64,000 nucleotides of DNA. Origin: Rostratula benghalensis. Its lineage: Eukaryota; Chordata; Aves; Charadriiformes; Rostratulidae. The stretch lies in assembly GCA_013399305.1 (NCBI GenBank), contig VXAI01000309.1:644290-708289 (forward strand), written 5' to 3'. The notes below the pieces were generated by a model that saw only the letters and a program-made list of their open reading frames with translations, was not told the origin of the DNA and ran no database searches. Below are positions 39,702-51,228 of this stretch, piece after piece (position 1 is the stretch's first letter; every line of letters begins with the position of its first letter). Position numbers and translations under genes: made by a program.

Positions 39702-42700
39702 TCATCCAGGAAGGGAGGAAAGAAGAACATTGGCCCAATATTTGAATTGCACATTAGAGATTACTTAATGTCTCTCCCAACATACCTCATTAGCTAAGAA
39801 AATAGTACTGAAACAGGACTTAGAAATGGCTGTCATCTCCTCCTCTGCTTGGCTAATTCCACAAAAGTTTATATAGATTATTCCATGCAAATGGTCATCT
39901 AGAGCAGCTGAATGATGACTTGCACGGAAGGTTGTTCACCTGGTTTCCAAAGGCTTTCCTGCCAGAATAAGACTGGCTATACCAAGAACAGTGGAATGTA
40001 GAGAAGAAAGAGCATACCTTTGTAGAAGTACAATATCATCAAAAAACCATACAGGCTAACGGTGAACAGGAAATTTTAAGGCACTAGTATGTTTGTGTTA
40101 ACACAGCAGCCTGTCTGACTTACTTGGCTTCCAAGGTGTTGGTGAAATTTGCTGAGGTGATTTTTTTTTCTACACTAGCACAGCTATGCTGTTGCCATTG
40201 TCCCAGTCAGCCAGATGGCACAGAGCCCAGTATCATAACACATGAATATGTCAAAGGGATCAGTGTTAATTGGTCAGATACTGAAATTCATACTTAAAAT
40301 ACATACAACCTACCCATTTATCTCAGTTTTTTCTTCTGTTTTCTTTGGTTTTGGCATTCTTTATCTGTCCCTTGAATGACCAGGGCAACAGTGAACAAAG
40401 GTCAATGAAAGACCCAATGTCTGTGTTTATCAGACACAGTCTGAAACACTTGCTGCCTGCTGCATGTTTCTCTCCTTAGGAAGCAACACTGGTGTGTGCT
40501 CTTGCTGTTGAGCAGATCAACCTGCCAAATTCACCCATCACTAAAATTTTCCCAAACTTACTTCTCAGCAAAATGTAGAAAAAGCATATTAAAAGCTTCT
40601 CAGTTTCTCAGTCACTTCCACAGCTTCTCCTTTAACTTGTATTGTAGGCAGGCAGAAGGAGTGAGGACCAACAAGTTATGGAGATGTTAATAAATATATT
40701 TATTTGAAATGTATATTAAAAGTTGGCTTGATGCCAAACACATGGAACAGTGAAAGTTTCACACGAATCAAACCAATCAAAAATTATTTTAATCTATCTC
40801 ACAAACATATGCTAATGCTTCATGTCCTGACAGGCTGAGACATCTCCCCAGTACAGCTTTTGGAGTTTGAAGCCTCCACACATGGCTTTTTTGTTCTGGC
40901 AATTCCCATCCAGTCATCTTTGCTGATGTAAGTTTCAAAACTGTTAAGTGGCAAATGTACTGGAAACTAAACACCTATATGTGCTGTAGAAGCACAGTTA
41001 ATACAAAATGCAGTGAAATTACCTTATCTTCTGTTTGTTCTGTTGCAGCAGTGTGTTCATGTAGTGATTTTCAGGCTTTGCTCATGAGCATTTCTACAGG
41101 ACATTGGCATTCAGTGCCGCCTTTATTTCTGGATAAATATGTAAAAACAAAAGTGTAATGTAATTTGAACAGATTTCTGGCCAGTCTTAATTTAGAACCA
41201 GAGTGTGCGGGCATAGTTGGCTATTTCAAACTATCAGTGATTCCAAGAGGATTCCGTTGTCTAGTTAAGAGGCGAAAAACAAGAGTTGGTGAGGCTAATT
41301 CTTGGAGGTTGGAATTATCATATCAAACAGTGCTCTAAACTTGTGACAATCCAATGTCTCTTCATCTGGCTTGTGCTTTTGGAGCAAACAGTATATGACT
41401 TAAACTTAATTTTCATACTTTTCATACACATCATAAACTCCAGCCAATGGGGAAAATAAAAAGAAAACCCTAGATTGCTATGACATGGCTATAAATGCAG
41501 ACAGTGAATTATAACAGTAAAACATGTTATGCAAATTTCAGCTAATTTTAAAATATACCAATATGACTGCCTACAGAATGAGTGAAGAACTATATGGTGT
41601 TGTTCAAACTCCTAGTTCATTTTTTACCCCTTTGAACCATTCCTGTTACTCCAAGGTCTTAGTTTCAACAACCATTTATATTGTCTCATAAAAATGGAAG
41701 CGGGTAGATCTGTAAAGCACTCCGAGTTACAGAATTTTTTTAATTAACATTTCTTATTTGCTTCAGGTGGGTAGCTAGTAATTGTTTCTTCTTGCACACA
41801 CTGAGCTTCTGGTGTCTGGTCTTTTCTCTGACATTAGACAGAGGGATTTACAACGATGCCATTTGGCAGAAGATTTTAAAGATCTTTGTTTTAAGATGAG
41901 TGTTTCTTCAGTGTGAGGCATCACAAGTGGTTTTAGCCTCCCGGCTGTGTTTCTCAGCAGATGGGGCTGGCAAAAGCTGCATGTGATGTGACAGCACAGA
42001 ATTAAGTTTGAAACAACACTTAAAGAAAAGGTTTGAAGAAGAAAACAAGGTCGCTATCCATTTGATGGAAATCACACTGGGTAAACAAATTCAGTGAGAG
42101 GTCAATGAATTCTGGGTAAGAAAAAAATCCAGATCTTTGGACTGGCAAGACAGTGCCTAGAAGCCACTTAAAGACACTGCACTACTTGTCACTGTCCTTT
42201 TATAGCTGTGCCTGTCCTCTACTCTATGTAACACATGTCTTACAAGGAAAGCTTCCCGATTTAGGGTATATATGCCTGCCAGAAAAAAAAAACCCAACAA
42301 CTCCATCTTTCCTTGACCCTCACAAAAGTCTGGCCAAGGCAGAGTTAATTACTCTATATAAAGAGTTTCAAAGAAATAGGGCTAGATCAGAGGAGGAGAG
42401 GAGAGCAGAAAAAATATATATTAAAAACTTTTTGGGAACCAGCCAGAGAGCAATGCCAACATTTGATCTTAAAGCTAAAATATGTTTATCTTAAGGGGTT
42501 TTCCTGTCTCGGTGTTTCTGTGTGGAGGGCCAGATAGGGATCATAGTGGAAAAACTCAGGTTGGGATGAACTGGAAATTCAGCAGTTCCCTGATGCCTGA
42601 TGCCTCTGTCTTCACCCTGCCAGTATGTCCACAATGGACCCATGGCCTACTGCAGTTAACACTTTTACAGAAAATGAAGCTCCATTTCTTATGTTCAATA

Positions 42701-44767
42701 GCCAGGCTCAACAGATTGACAATGTATTTACAATGTTCCTTAGGGCCTGGAGCACTCGTACATATGAATATGTAGTTTGTCATAGTCATGGTCACCTTCC
42801 TCTGTTAAAAATAGCAGATCATATGAGTATTTGCCTGTGCAAAGGTTTTCAACCACATATATGTATCCACACCTAGCACCCTGCCCAAACAAGTTTGTCA
42901 CAGCATCGCTCCTGGCCACCCATCCTACAGTATTAGGTAATGAAGGGAAAGCTTTCAAGTTTATTTACTAAGAAACAACTGGCTCTCAGGTTGGACAAAA
43001 GAGAAAGTACACTGGTTCACAAGGAATCAACGACTTATTTCCTTAATTCTGCTGTAGTTTCCTACCCATTCTTGCTCTCAGTCCATTCAACAACTGTGTT
43101 TCAAAAGATTAAATTTCTGCCCCCAGGTTTTAATTTTAACCTCTACTGGTGGAGTTAACAATTCTCTGAAAATTAATAAACAGGCAAGTTAAACAGCTGA
43201 ACACATATGGTACAGTAGTGTGTGAGTTCATTTGCTAGCATCTGGACTAGAAGGACTGTCTACAAGACACATTTTGTGTGATAATACAGTGTTTAAATTC
43301 TATTCTTTCCAACATGCCCTACAGACAGAATCACTACTAGGTATGCTACCTTCTCTTCTAATTTAGTTGGAGACAAACCAGAAATTAAAAGGCAAGGATC
43401 ACAGCGCAGCACCAGGTGACCAATTAATAAAGTTTCACTCTGTTTATTGTTATATTTCAAACACTTGCGTTGTTTCTCACTTGCCCTTTTCAACTAACAA
43501 TGGATACTGTGAGGTTATACGAGACATGATGGTTTCCAGGCTTGGTATCACTCACCCTGTATATGCAATAAGCAGTGTATTGTGTTGATGTAAACAGCTC
43601 CCAAGTCTGGCATGTTAATATTTCTTGCCTAATTTTCCCAAATGGAAACTACTTGCCCAGTGAGTCACTGTGTGTTTTCTCCCTCCTTCAGAGGATTCTT
43701 CTCGGGAGTCTCCACGCCCTGCTGCTCTACCACAACAATGGCTTTCTTTTTTCATTACCCCGTAGGATGCTTAATTAGGACATTCTTTTGCTTTGTGTTG
43801 GGTTTTTTTGTGTTTTTTGGTTTTTTTTTCCCCAAACTACATTGCAAGACTGCCTGTAATTTATTTTTCCATATCTGAAAACATCATAGTTTCCAATTCC
43901 TCTATCCAATATTTATTGTCTGTGATATATATATAATCTGAGGACTTTCCTGGGTTATGTCTGTCCCTACTCCTGAAGATAAAACAGGTGTGACATTTGT
44001 CAGAGATGTGTGGGTTTTATTCTTCAGGCTTCAAGATTTATTCAGGAGACGAAGAGGGAAATGCAGAGTTCTTTTAATGTACTGAAGCACAAGCAGCTAG
44101 CAAGCTTTATTACATCTCAAAATAGAAGAGTTTTATTATTCTCCAGTGTATTAAACCACACATTTAAGACAGTTATCTGTTGCCTAAGAGAGCTGAAACT
44201 AGGGTAGTTGCTGTAATCTTTAATTTTCTCCTTCATGATCTTCTTGTTTTAATTATGTTTGAAACAAAGTAAATAGCTTTTGTGCTGGCTTCTGGGACAA
44301 GTTTTCACTGGAAGATTGCAAAAAGAACAAACAGTTGAAAAGAACAGTGACAAGGCATTCAGATAATACTGTCAGGGATAACTTGCTCTATGATACTGTT
44401 TGTGTGTCATGTGTAAACACACAAACAGAAACGGATCTACCTGTTTCATAGTAAACTTATTGCCCCATTACCAAAGCATTGAAAATAGAAAATAGCTTTA
44501 ATATAGTTCAGTTGTTTAAAATCTGAAAGAAGTTTTCTTCTCTGCTCTTTGACAGTGCTAGATATAACACCAAATAAACCTCCATATGGAGAAGATGGCA
44601 AGAAAGTAACATAAGATCTATGTTGTTTTATTTTAGTCTGCACTGAAGATCAAAAGTCTTCTTTTGCTTCCCTGATTGCCCATCCATGCAAATTAAATAA
44701 ATCTTTTAAAACCTTTTTAAAAACACTCAGCTGTGACTTCTTTCAAGTAACAATATTTATTTCCTTC

Positions 44768-44785
44768 TTTTTTTTTTTTTTTTTT
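44768..44785 (+). repeat. Poly(T) run, 18 bases
   Basis: Homopolymer of 18 T preceded by TTCC. It could be a minus-strand poly(A) tail, but nothing recognisable accompanies it. Confidence 0.95.
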
Positions 44786-47700
44786 GAAACCCAGTTATAC
44801 TATAATAAATTACTTTATTTTGCCTCAAAGGCATGTGATAACTTCGGTCTCTCTGACTCATATAGACTCCTGCACCAAGCCTCAGGCAGCTTTTCCAGTC
44901 CAGCTTTTACCTGAAGCATCTTTTATCTCCCACTTTGAGAGCAAGGCTGCTGTCAGTGGCCCAGTTTGAGACCTCATCTTCATCAGATGTGCAGGCAACC
45001 TTGCAATGTGCAGTGGGGCACGTCTGGCCAAAGATCAAAATTCAGGCAAATGTTTTTTTTTATATCCAAGTAGAAAAATTGTGGAATGGATAGAAATTAC
45101 CTAGGATCCGAACTAGCCCCTGAATTGGGTGCTTTTATTGGGACAGTTGCAGTAGGGACAGCAGCAAAGCAGTCTGACAACAGGACAGCACAGGGCCGTG
45201 CAGCCTGAGAGAGAAAGGGTAGGCATACAGGTGTTCTGAGTGGGTTTTTCTTTGCTTGTTTGGCATAGCTTATCTACTTGTGCATTGCCCGACACCTGCT
45301 CCCAGAGGTCCAGAGTTCCTAGGTATAGCAAATATGTAATAAACCCTTTCCCTAAAATTCAGGGTGTAAAATTCTCAGTGTTCCCTCCAAGCATGCCATT
45401 GTCATGACCTTACAGAATCCCACTGAAGAGACACCAAAGAGATCAGGCTGTTGGTAGTTGTGGCTATAGAGCAGTACAAAGAGGGCTGTGGTCTCCAGAA
45501 CCATGCAGCTTCCCTCAACCTTGTCAAATAGGAGACCTTAAAGTATTGTAAGTTCAGCATAGTTCAGCTGGAGCGGGGAGGAGCAGGGATTGCCTTTCCC
45601 TGCATCGGCTAATAAAAAAACATGCTGCTTTGACTTACAGACCCCAAAACTCGGTATCTTGTAAACACTTGTAAGTCAGTTGTTCCTGAACAGACAAAGC
45701 AAATTGGCAGCTTCAGATTCAAATGCAAACACTGCTGAAGAGTATCTGAAAAAACATAGCGTTCAAAAGTTGAAGGTCCTTTTTTAGTCAAAAACCTTGA
45801 GCTTCCTCAAATGAAGTATGTAAGAGGTGGCTGTAGCATAAAGCATAGATAAAATACCTGCTTTCTGCAAAGGTATCTGGCAGATCTGCATGCCCCATTG
45901 GGCTAATTTTGGTACTCCAGGAAGATAATGGGGAAAGAGGCATGCATTGCCTGCTGCTCTCAATGGACAACCCCTGCTCAGAGTGGTTGCTGTATTAACC
46001 ACTTCACTGTTTTAGGCCAATCTCGTTATCTGTTCTTGTTAAAACCTTTATTATTCATGGATGCAAAAATCCCATCATTAAAAGAGCATAAATATTCATA
46101 CTGTGTGCATTTTATTTAGTCACTTGGCAAAACTTCTCTGGAGTACAAGAGTTTTGAGGAAATCTGGCTAATGAGAGCAGAGCATAGGAAGTGCGCATGG
46201 ATTTTCCTTTCTTTTTACCTGCAAATAAATGCAGAATAACTAATTAAATAAACAGCAACAAAAGGGGCACTAATTCACTAGAAAGGATGATACGCACACT
46301 TGGTTTGGCTTCTGTGTCAGGGGAAACACAAGGCCTTTTGTAATGCAAGTATGTGCAAGAACCAGGATATTGTAAAACTAATGTACAAAGCCTGATAAGC
46401 ATCACTGCATGAGTTCATCTGGCTTTGCCTCACATTTAATGCCTAACCATTAACATGGCGCATGATCCACGCTCTTGTTCAATTCATTTGAAGACAGAGC
46501 AGCCATCCTTCTCTTCACAGTCTTCCTAAATTGAAATGTGGCTGTATCCTTCCCCCTGAAAGTTAGTTTATCTGCACTCTGCACTCCTGATTTAGCATCA
46601 GGATTTTTTTGGATGACAATGATAAAACAACAGCAAAAAAAACCTTACTCCCAAACCCAAGTTTAAAAAAAACTATTAAAATGTTCGCTACATAGAGTGC
46701 TTAAAAATGAGGGAAGACCTCACACAAGGGATCTTCAAAATTCTGATCTGCCAGTCCCACATACATCATCTCCAAACACAGCCTCAAGGACCCTTGTAGA
46801 GTGCAAGATTTTAATTTTTTTCCCATTTTAGAATTACAAGGTCAGGTATATGTTTTTAAATGCTAGTGGGTTTTCAAAACTGGTCAATGTTGTCTGATTG
46901 AATGATAAATCTATCCCTGACTTCAAAGAGCATATTGTTTGACCAGAGAACCACTTTTAAAGAACATAATCTGGCACCTTGCAAATTTTCTATTTAAAAT
47001 TTTTGATGGATTTCAACAAATAAGCGTGACTTTACTCATGGACAGTTTACATACACCACCAGCTATTTCCTTGGCTCAATGTCTGCTGTATATTTCCCAT
47101 TGCTGCTTAGCTGTCTGCAAATGAATGAGTGCTCTTTCTTCCCTACCCCTTCTCCATCCCCATTGTAGCAAACAGAAGCATTGGGATATACCCAGTAGTA
47201 CATAATGCACAGCATGCCAAGTTTCCACTGAAGCATTCACATCCATCCAAAGGCCTGATTCTTCTGACCCTCCCCAGGCAAGGACAGTTACTGCAGGACC
47301 ACAGCTTGCCATTTGCAATATATAGTACTCCATTTATTCCCAGTACACAAGTATAAAAGGATCAGAACTTCAGTATCACATCAGGAAAGCCTCTGAAACT
47401 TCTTGGACTAGGTGGTCAGTGAGTATTTGAACCTTTATTTAAGATACTGCAAGGCTACGGTACGCAAGAACCAAAGCCTCAGCAGCAGAAGGAACAGAGG
47501 GAAACTTATACCTACATTACTCTATCGATTCACTTCACCTTTCCTTTTACAAATACCATCCAGACAAAAAACTTCAGTTTTGCCAACAGTTTTGTCTGTG
47601 GATAAAGAAATGTGTTTAAATGTTAAAATCAGTACTAAAAAATAGACATTGCTAAGTGGACAAGTGTGTCCCACAAAATAGTGCTTAGATATAGCATGCT

Positions 47701-49958
47701 CTGAATAAAAGGACTGAAAGACAGCTGTGTGTAAGAATGCATTTAAGATTGTATATACAGAAAGACATACCTCCCTTCCTTCAGAGATATGTTACAAGGT
47801 GGATAAGCATCTAGAAATTACTCTATATTCTTGATCTTGAATGCAGTTTATGCTTTCTTAAGTTCTAGGCAAAACAGAAAATGTTCTTTCTTTCCTCCCA
47901 AGTAGACATCTAGCTTGCTGCCCTGCAATTATTTTTTTTTTAATTTATATTCCTCCTTGTGTAACCAAATGACTTGAGCACTTGCATGAAGAACCATCAT
48001 AGGAAATAAGAGTGTTTCAAGATGTGCTGGTGGCTGCGAGTGTTATTTTGTGGTTTGAATTCTTCCAAATTAAGTATGACTATCAGTCAACTAACAGATT
48101 TATCTGGAGGGAGGTAACCAACAAAAACTTGCTTAGCTCTTCAACTTTTTTTGTGATATCATTTCAATATTTTGAATTGTCTTTTTGCTTCTAGCAAATA
48201 CTTTGTTTTAAAAGTTTCTACATGGACCAGGAGAAAATTTTAACAAAATTTTTAAATTGGTGATACTTCAGCTTGCTTTGATTTGTAGCAGCAAATTAAA
48301 AAAGTGCTGAAAGTAAACAAACTTAAATAGCTATCTTGTACAAGAGCTGTCTGTACAGTGCTTTTACAGTGAAGATTATGTCTTGATCTGGGCTAAGGGC
48401 ATACACCTGCAATACAAACTTAAATCATGTTTTAAACTAAACTTCCTAGTAAGGGCAAATGCTAACAAAAGTAAGAATTATAAGGAAAAAGGCACTTTTT
48501 AATTCTGTGCTGTGTTACCACATCTCTAACCTATAAAAATCAAAGCTTTGTTTTGAATGAATAAAACTACTTTGGCCCACAATCATGTCATAGTGGTAGG
48601 ATGCATGCCTGAATATTCCTAAGAATGCCCTCAGAGGTACTCTGCAAGAAGAATTATTCTGCAGAAGGAAAGATGAGGGAGCACAAAGGCCCATTGTGCA
48701 CAATAATGCAGAAAAATGAAATCAAATACCATTCTCAGTAAAAGCAGAGTGTCTTCTGAGCAAAGGCTATTAAGTGTGTCAGACTGCAGGATATTTTCTG
48801 GACATGGCTATTATGTTAAGACATACTGAACATGTGTCACTTATAACCCTGCCCTGGTTATAATATCACAGCTCCAGAGGAAAAAAAGTCTGGTGCATCA
48901 ATTCTTTGTATCAAATATTCACACACACTTCTCTTCTCACCAAGCTGTCACTTCTCATTTGTAAAGAAGGTTAGAGTAAGTTATAATTAGTACTTGCTGC
49001 CCTGTCAACTAATTAAATGTAATAAAAAGCTTTCAGTGAGTTTAATGGTAACATGGTGTAATTACAGCTGAGTTTTGAATGCACAGAGCATGTATTATAG
49101 GTTTCAGTGTGTGCCCCCCACCTTCTATGACCTAAATTCTCAGGTTAAACCTATCATATGATTAGTCAGCAGGTGCTACCAAAGACAAGCATTTCATATC
49201 TAAATGCAAGCCAACCCCAGTCCTGTCCAGTGCACCTTTAGAGGCACTACATCAGCCTCTGGAGCCAGGGGTGCAAGGAAGGAGGAGAAACAGCCAGCCA
49301 GTCAGCTCTTATTTCCCCATTCTTCCTCTTCCCTTCAGGAGGCACCTTTGCTCAAATTCTTCTGTCCATGTGGCTCTCACTGCTTTCAGCCCTTTTCATC
49401 TCTGTGGTAAAGAAAAACATGACTGGGATTTCAGTCACCTCCAACCCCATCTCCATCAGTCTGAGGGGCATCCTGGGTAGAGAGGCACCATGTGCAGTTG
49501 CCCTGTTTACATACCTCTAGGGACAGTTCTATTCCTTGGGAAGCAAGAGTTACACCATACAGCCACCAGCTACCTACAGAAGTAGGGAGGACTGCTGGGG
49601 AGGCACAGAGCCGGGCAAAAGAGATGATGGAAACCATGTAGTGCTCCAGCAGGTTTTTTTTTACATAGTTCCTTACTCTACTGAGTATTTGGAAGAGAAA
49701 TGAACACATTAAAAAAAAAAAAAAAGGTGAAGAGCAGAGCAGCCAGGCTTTAGATCAGCCAGGATGCTGGTTGTTACAGCTCTAGTCAGTAATTGTGCCC
49801 ACAACCTTCTTCACACTTCCCCAGTTACACTCCTCATTGCTTTCTATCACACACAAATATATAGCATAGGCACAAATAGCCCCCCACACACAAAGATGTA
49901 ATCAATTGAACAGAAATGTAACCTAAGAGAACCAATTAAAATGATGAAAATCTTTAAT

Positions 49959-49964
49959 TTTATT
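49959..49964 (-). terminator. EFNA5: Candidate distal EFNA5 poly(A) signal (AATAAA)
   Basis: The minus strand reads AAATAAAATTAAAG here, giving a canonical AATAAA. Downstream in transcript sense comes U-rich sequence and, about 70 bases on, a GU-rich run (minus strand of roughly 49879-49893). I chose it over more proximal hexamers because it gives a UTR length like that of the mammalian gene. It is one of several possible sites. Confidence 0.5.
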
Positions 49965-49988
49965 TAAGTATAATTGTACGGACACGTG

Positions 49989-49996
49989 TATATACA
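49989..49996 (-). promoter_or_regulatory. Pumilio-type element (TGTATATA) near the UTR 3' end
   Basis: The minus strand reads TGTATATA, a perfect match to the Pumilio consensus UGUAnAUA. It lies about 25 bases before the candidate distal poly(A) signal in transcript sense. The motif is short and can occur by chance; its place in a probable 3' UTR is what makes it plausible. Confidence 0.35.
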
Positions 49997-51220
49997 AATA
50001 CAGATCTTATAGGGCAGGGATTTTGGGTGGGTTTTGTTGTTGTTTTTTTTTTTTAACATTTTCCTTTAAGTTCATATAGTGTAAGCATTTCAAAAACAGC
50101 ACTCAATGAATAAGTGCAAAGAAACTGCAAAGCAGGGCAGTACAAGCACAGGACCACACTGAGCTGGACTTTCATACCCAGATGCATACACAATGAGTGT
50201 CTTCAATGGGGTGTCAAGAGTAAGCATGGAAAGCGGATTTCGCAGACTCATGGGTAACCTCCAACATGCCAGCATCTATTAAACTGTACAGACAATGGCA
50301 GCAAGCCTATTGTAGGGAGATTTGTCTCACATCCGAGGAGCTTGAGGGCGAATGCATGGGAAAAGCTCAGTGATGCCAGACCAGAAACAGATCTGCCCAT
50401 TCACAGCTCCAAATTAAAAAAGGAGGAGGGTGGGAGAGGAGGAAGGGCAGGAAGAGGGGAGAGAAGTGTGGATGGTTCTACATTAAAACTGGTGATTACA
50501 AAATCCAAGTGTAATGAAAGGAGGGGAAGAGTTAACACTAAGCCTCTGAAAGTGACTAAACAATTGCTCTCACAAGGCAATGGATTAAGTTCAGTTTTGA
50601 GGGTTAGGGCTGGGAATCAACAGGTACAAATACAACCATTTTCCTTCCACAATTATATAGGAAAGGAATCAATCTACTCATCTACTCTCAGTACCTTCCA
50701 AATTTCTTTCTAGTTTTTTTGGAACCAAGTACATACATATATCGCACATGACACTGGCAAGATCCTTTCTGTAAGAAACTATCAATGGAAACAAAACCAG
50801 AAGGAAAACAGCAAGAAAAAAATAAAGAAAAAAAGAAGAAAAAAAAAATAACAGAAGAGTTGTTATATCCCCAAAGCCTTTTTAGAAACAAACATGATAC
50901 AAAAGAACAAAAAACTAACACAGAAACCACAGGGCTCCAACATCAGACCTTTAAACACTGAGGACGAAACATTGATCATCAAAAGTCATGTTGTTCCAGG
51001 TCTTGACATTGTGAAGTCTTGCAATAGATGAACGGTTTTCAAAAATGAGTCCTGTATGCTGCAATGTCATGGCCACTTGTCTCTCAGTTCTCAGCCATGA
51101 TCACACTTGATGCTTCAAAGCTCTGTCTTGTAATCAACGCATGATTTTAATATCCTGAAAGTCTATTGTTCTCACTTACAAAAGACATAAGAATCAAATT
51201 AATACTTTATTATCAAACAC

Positions 51221-51228
51221 TATATACA
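51221..51228 (-). promoter_or_regulatory. Second Pumilio-type element (TGTATATA)
   Basis: This is a second perfect UGUAUAUA match in EFNA5 transcript sense, about 2.8 kb past the stop codon. It lies just upstream, in transcript direction, of a possible alternative poly(A) hexamer at 51211-51206. Only the distal and longest UTR forms would carry both sites. Confidence 0.35.

Larger units (their letters stand above)
39449..49939. other. Intergenic region 3' of EFNA5
   Basis: After the G/T tract there is no recognisable gene. T-rich runs occur at 43800-43830 and 44768-44785, an (AT)n run near 43925, and 15 A at 49711-49725. Relatively GC-rich patches lie at 45113-45330 and 49204-49500; neither encodes anything I recognise. 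Confidence 0.55.

Noticed and set aside
39539..39745. 70-codon ORF rich in Gly, Phe, Leu and Val
   Set aside because: Produced by the G/T-only tract.
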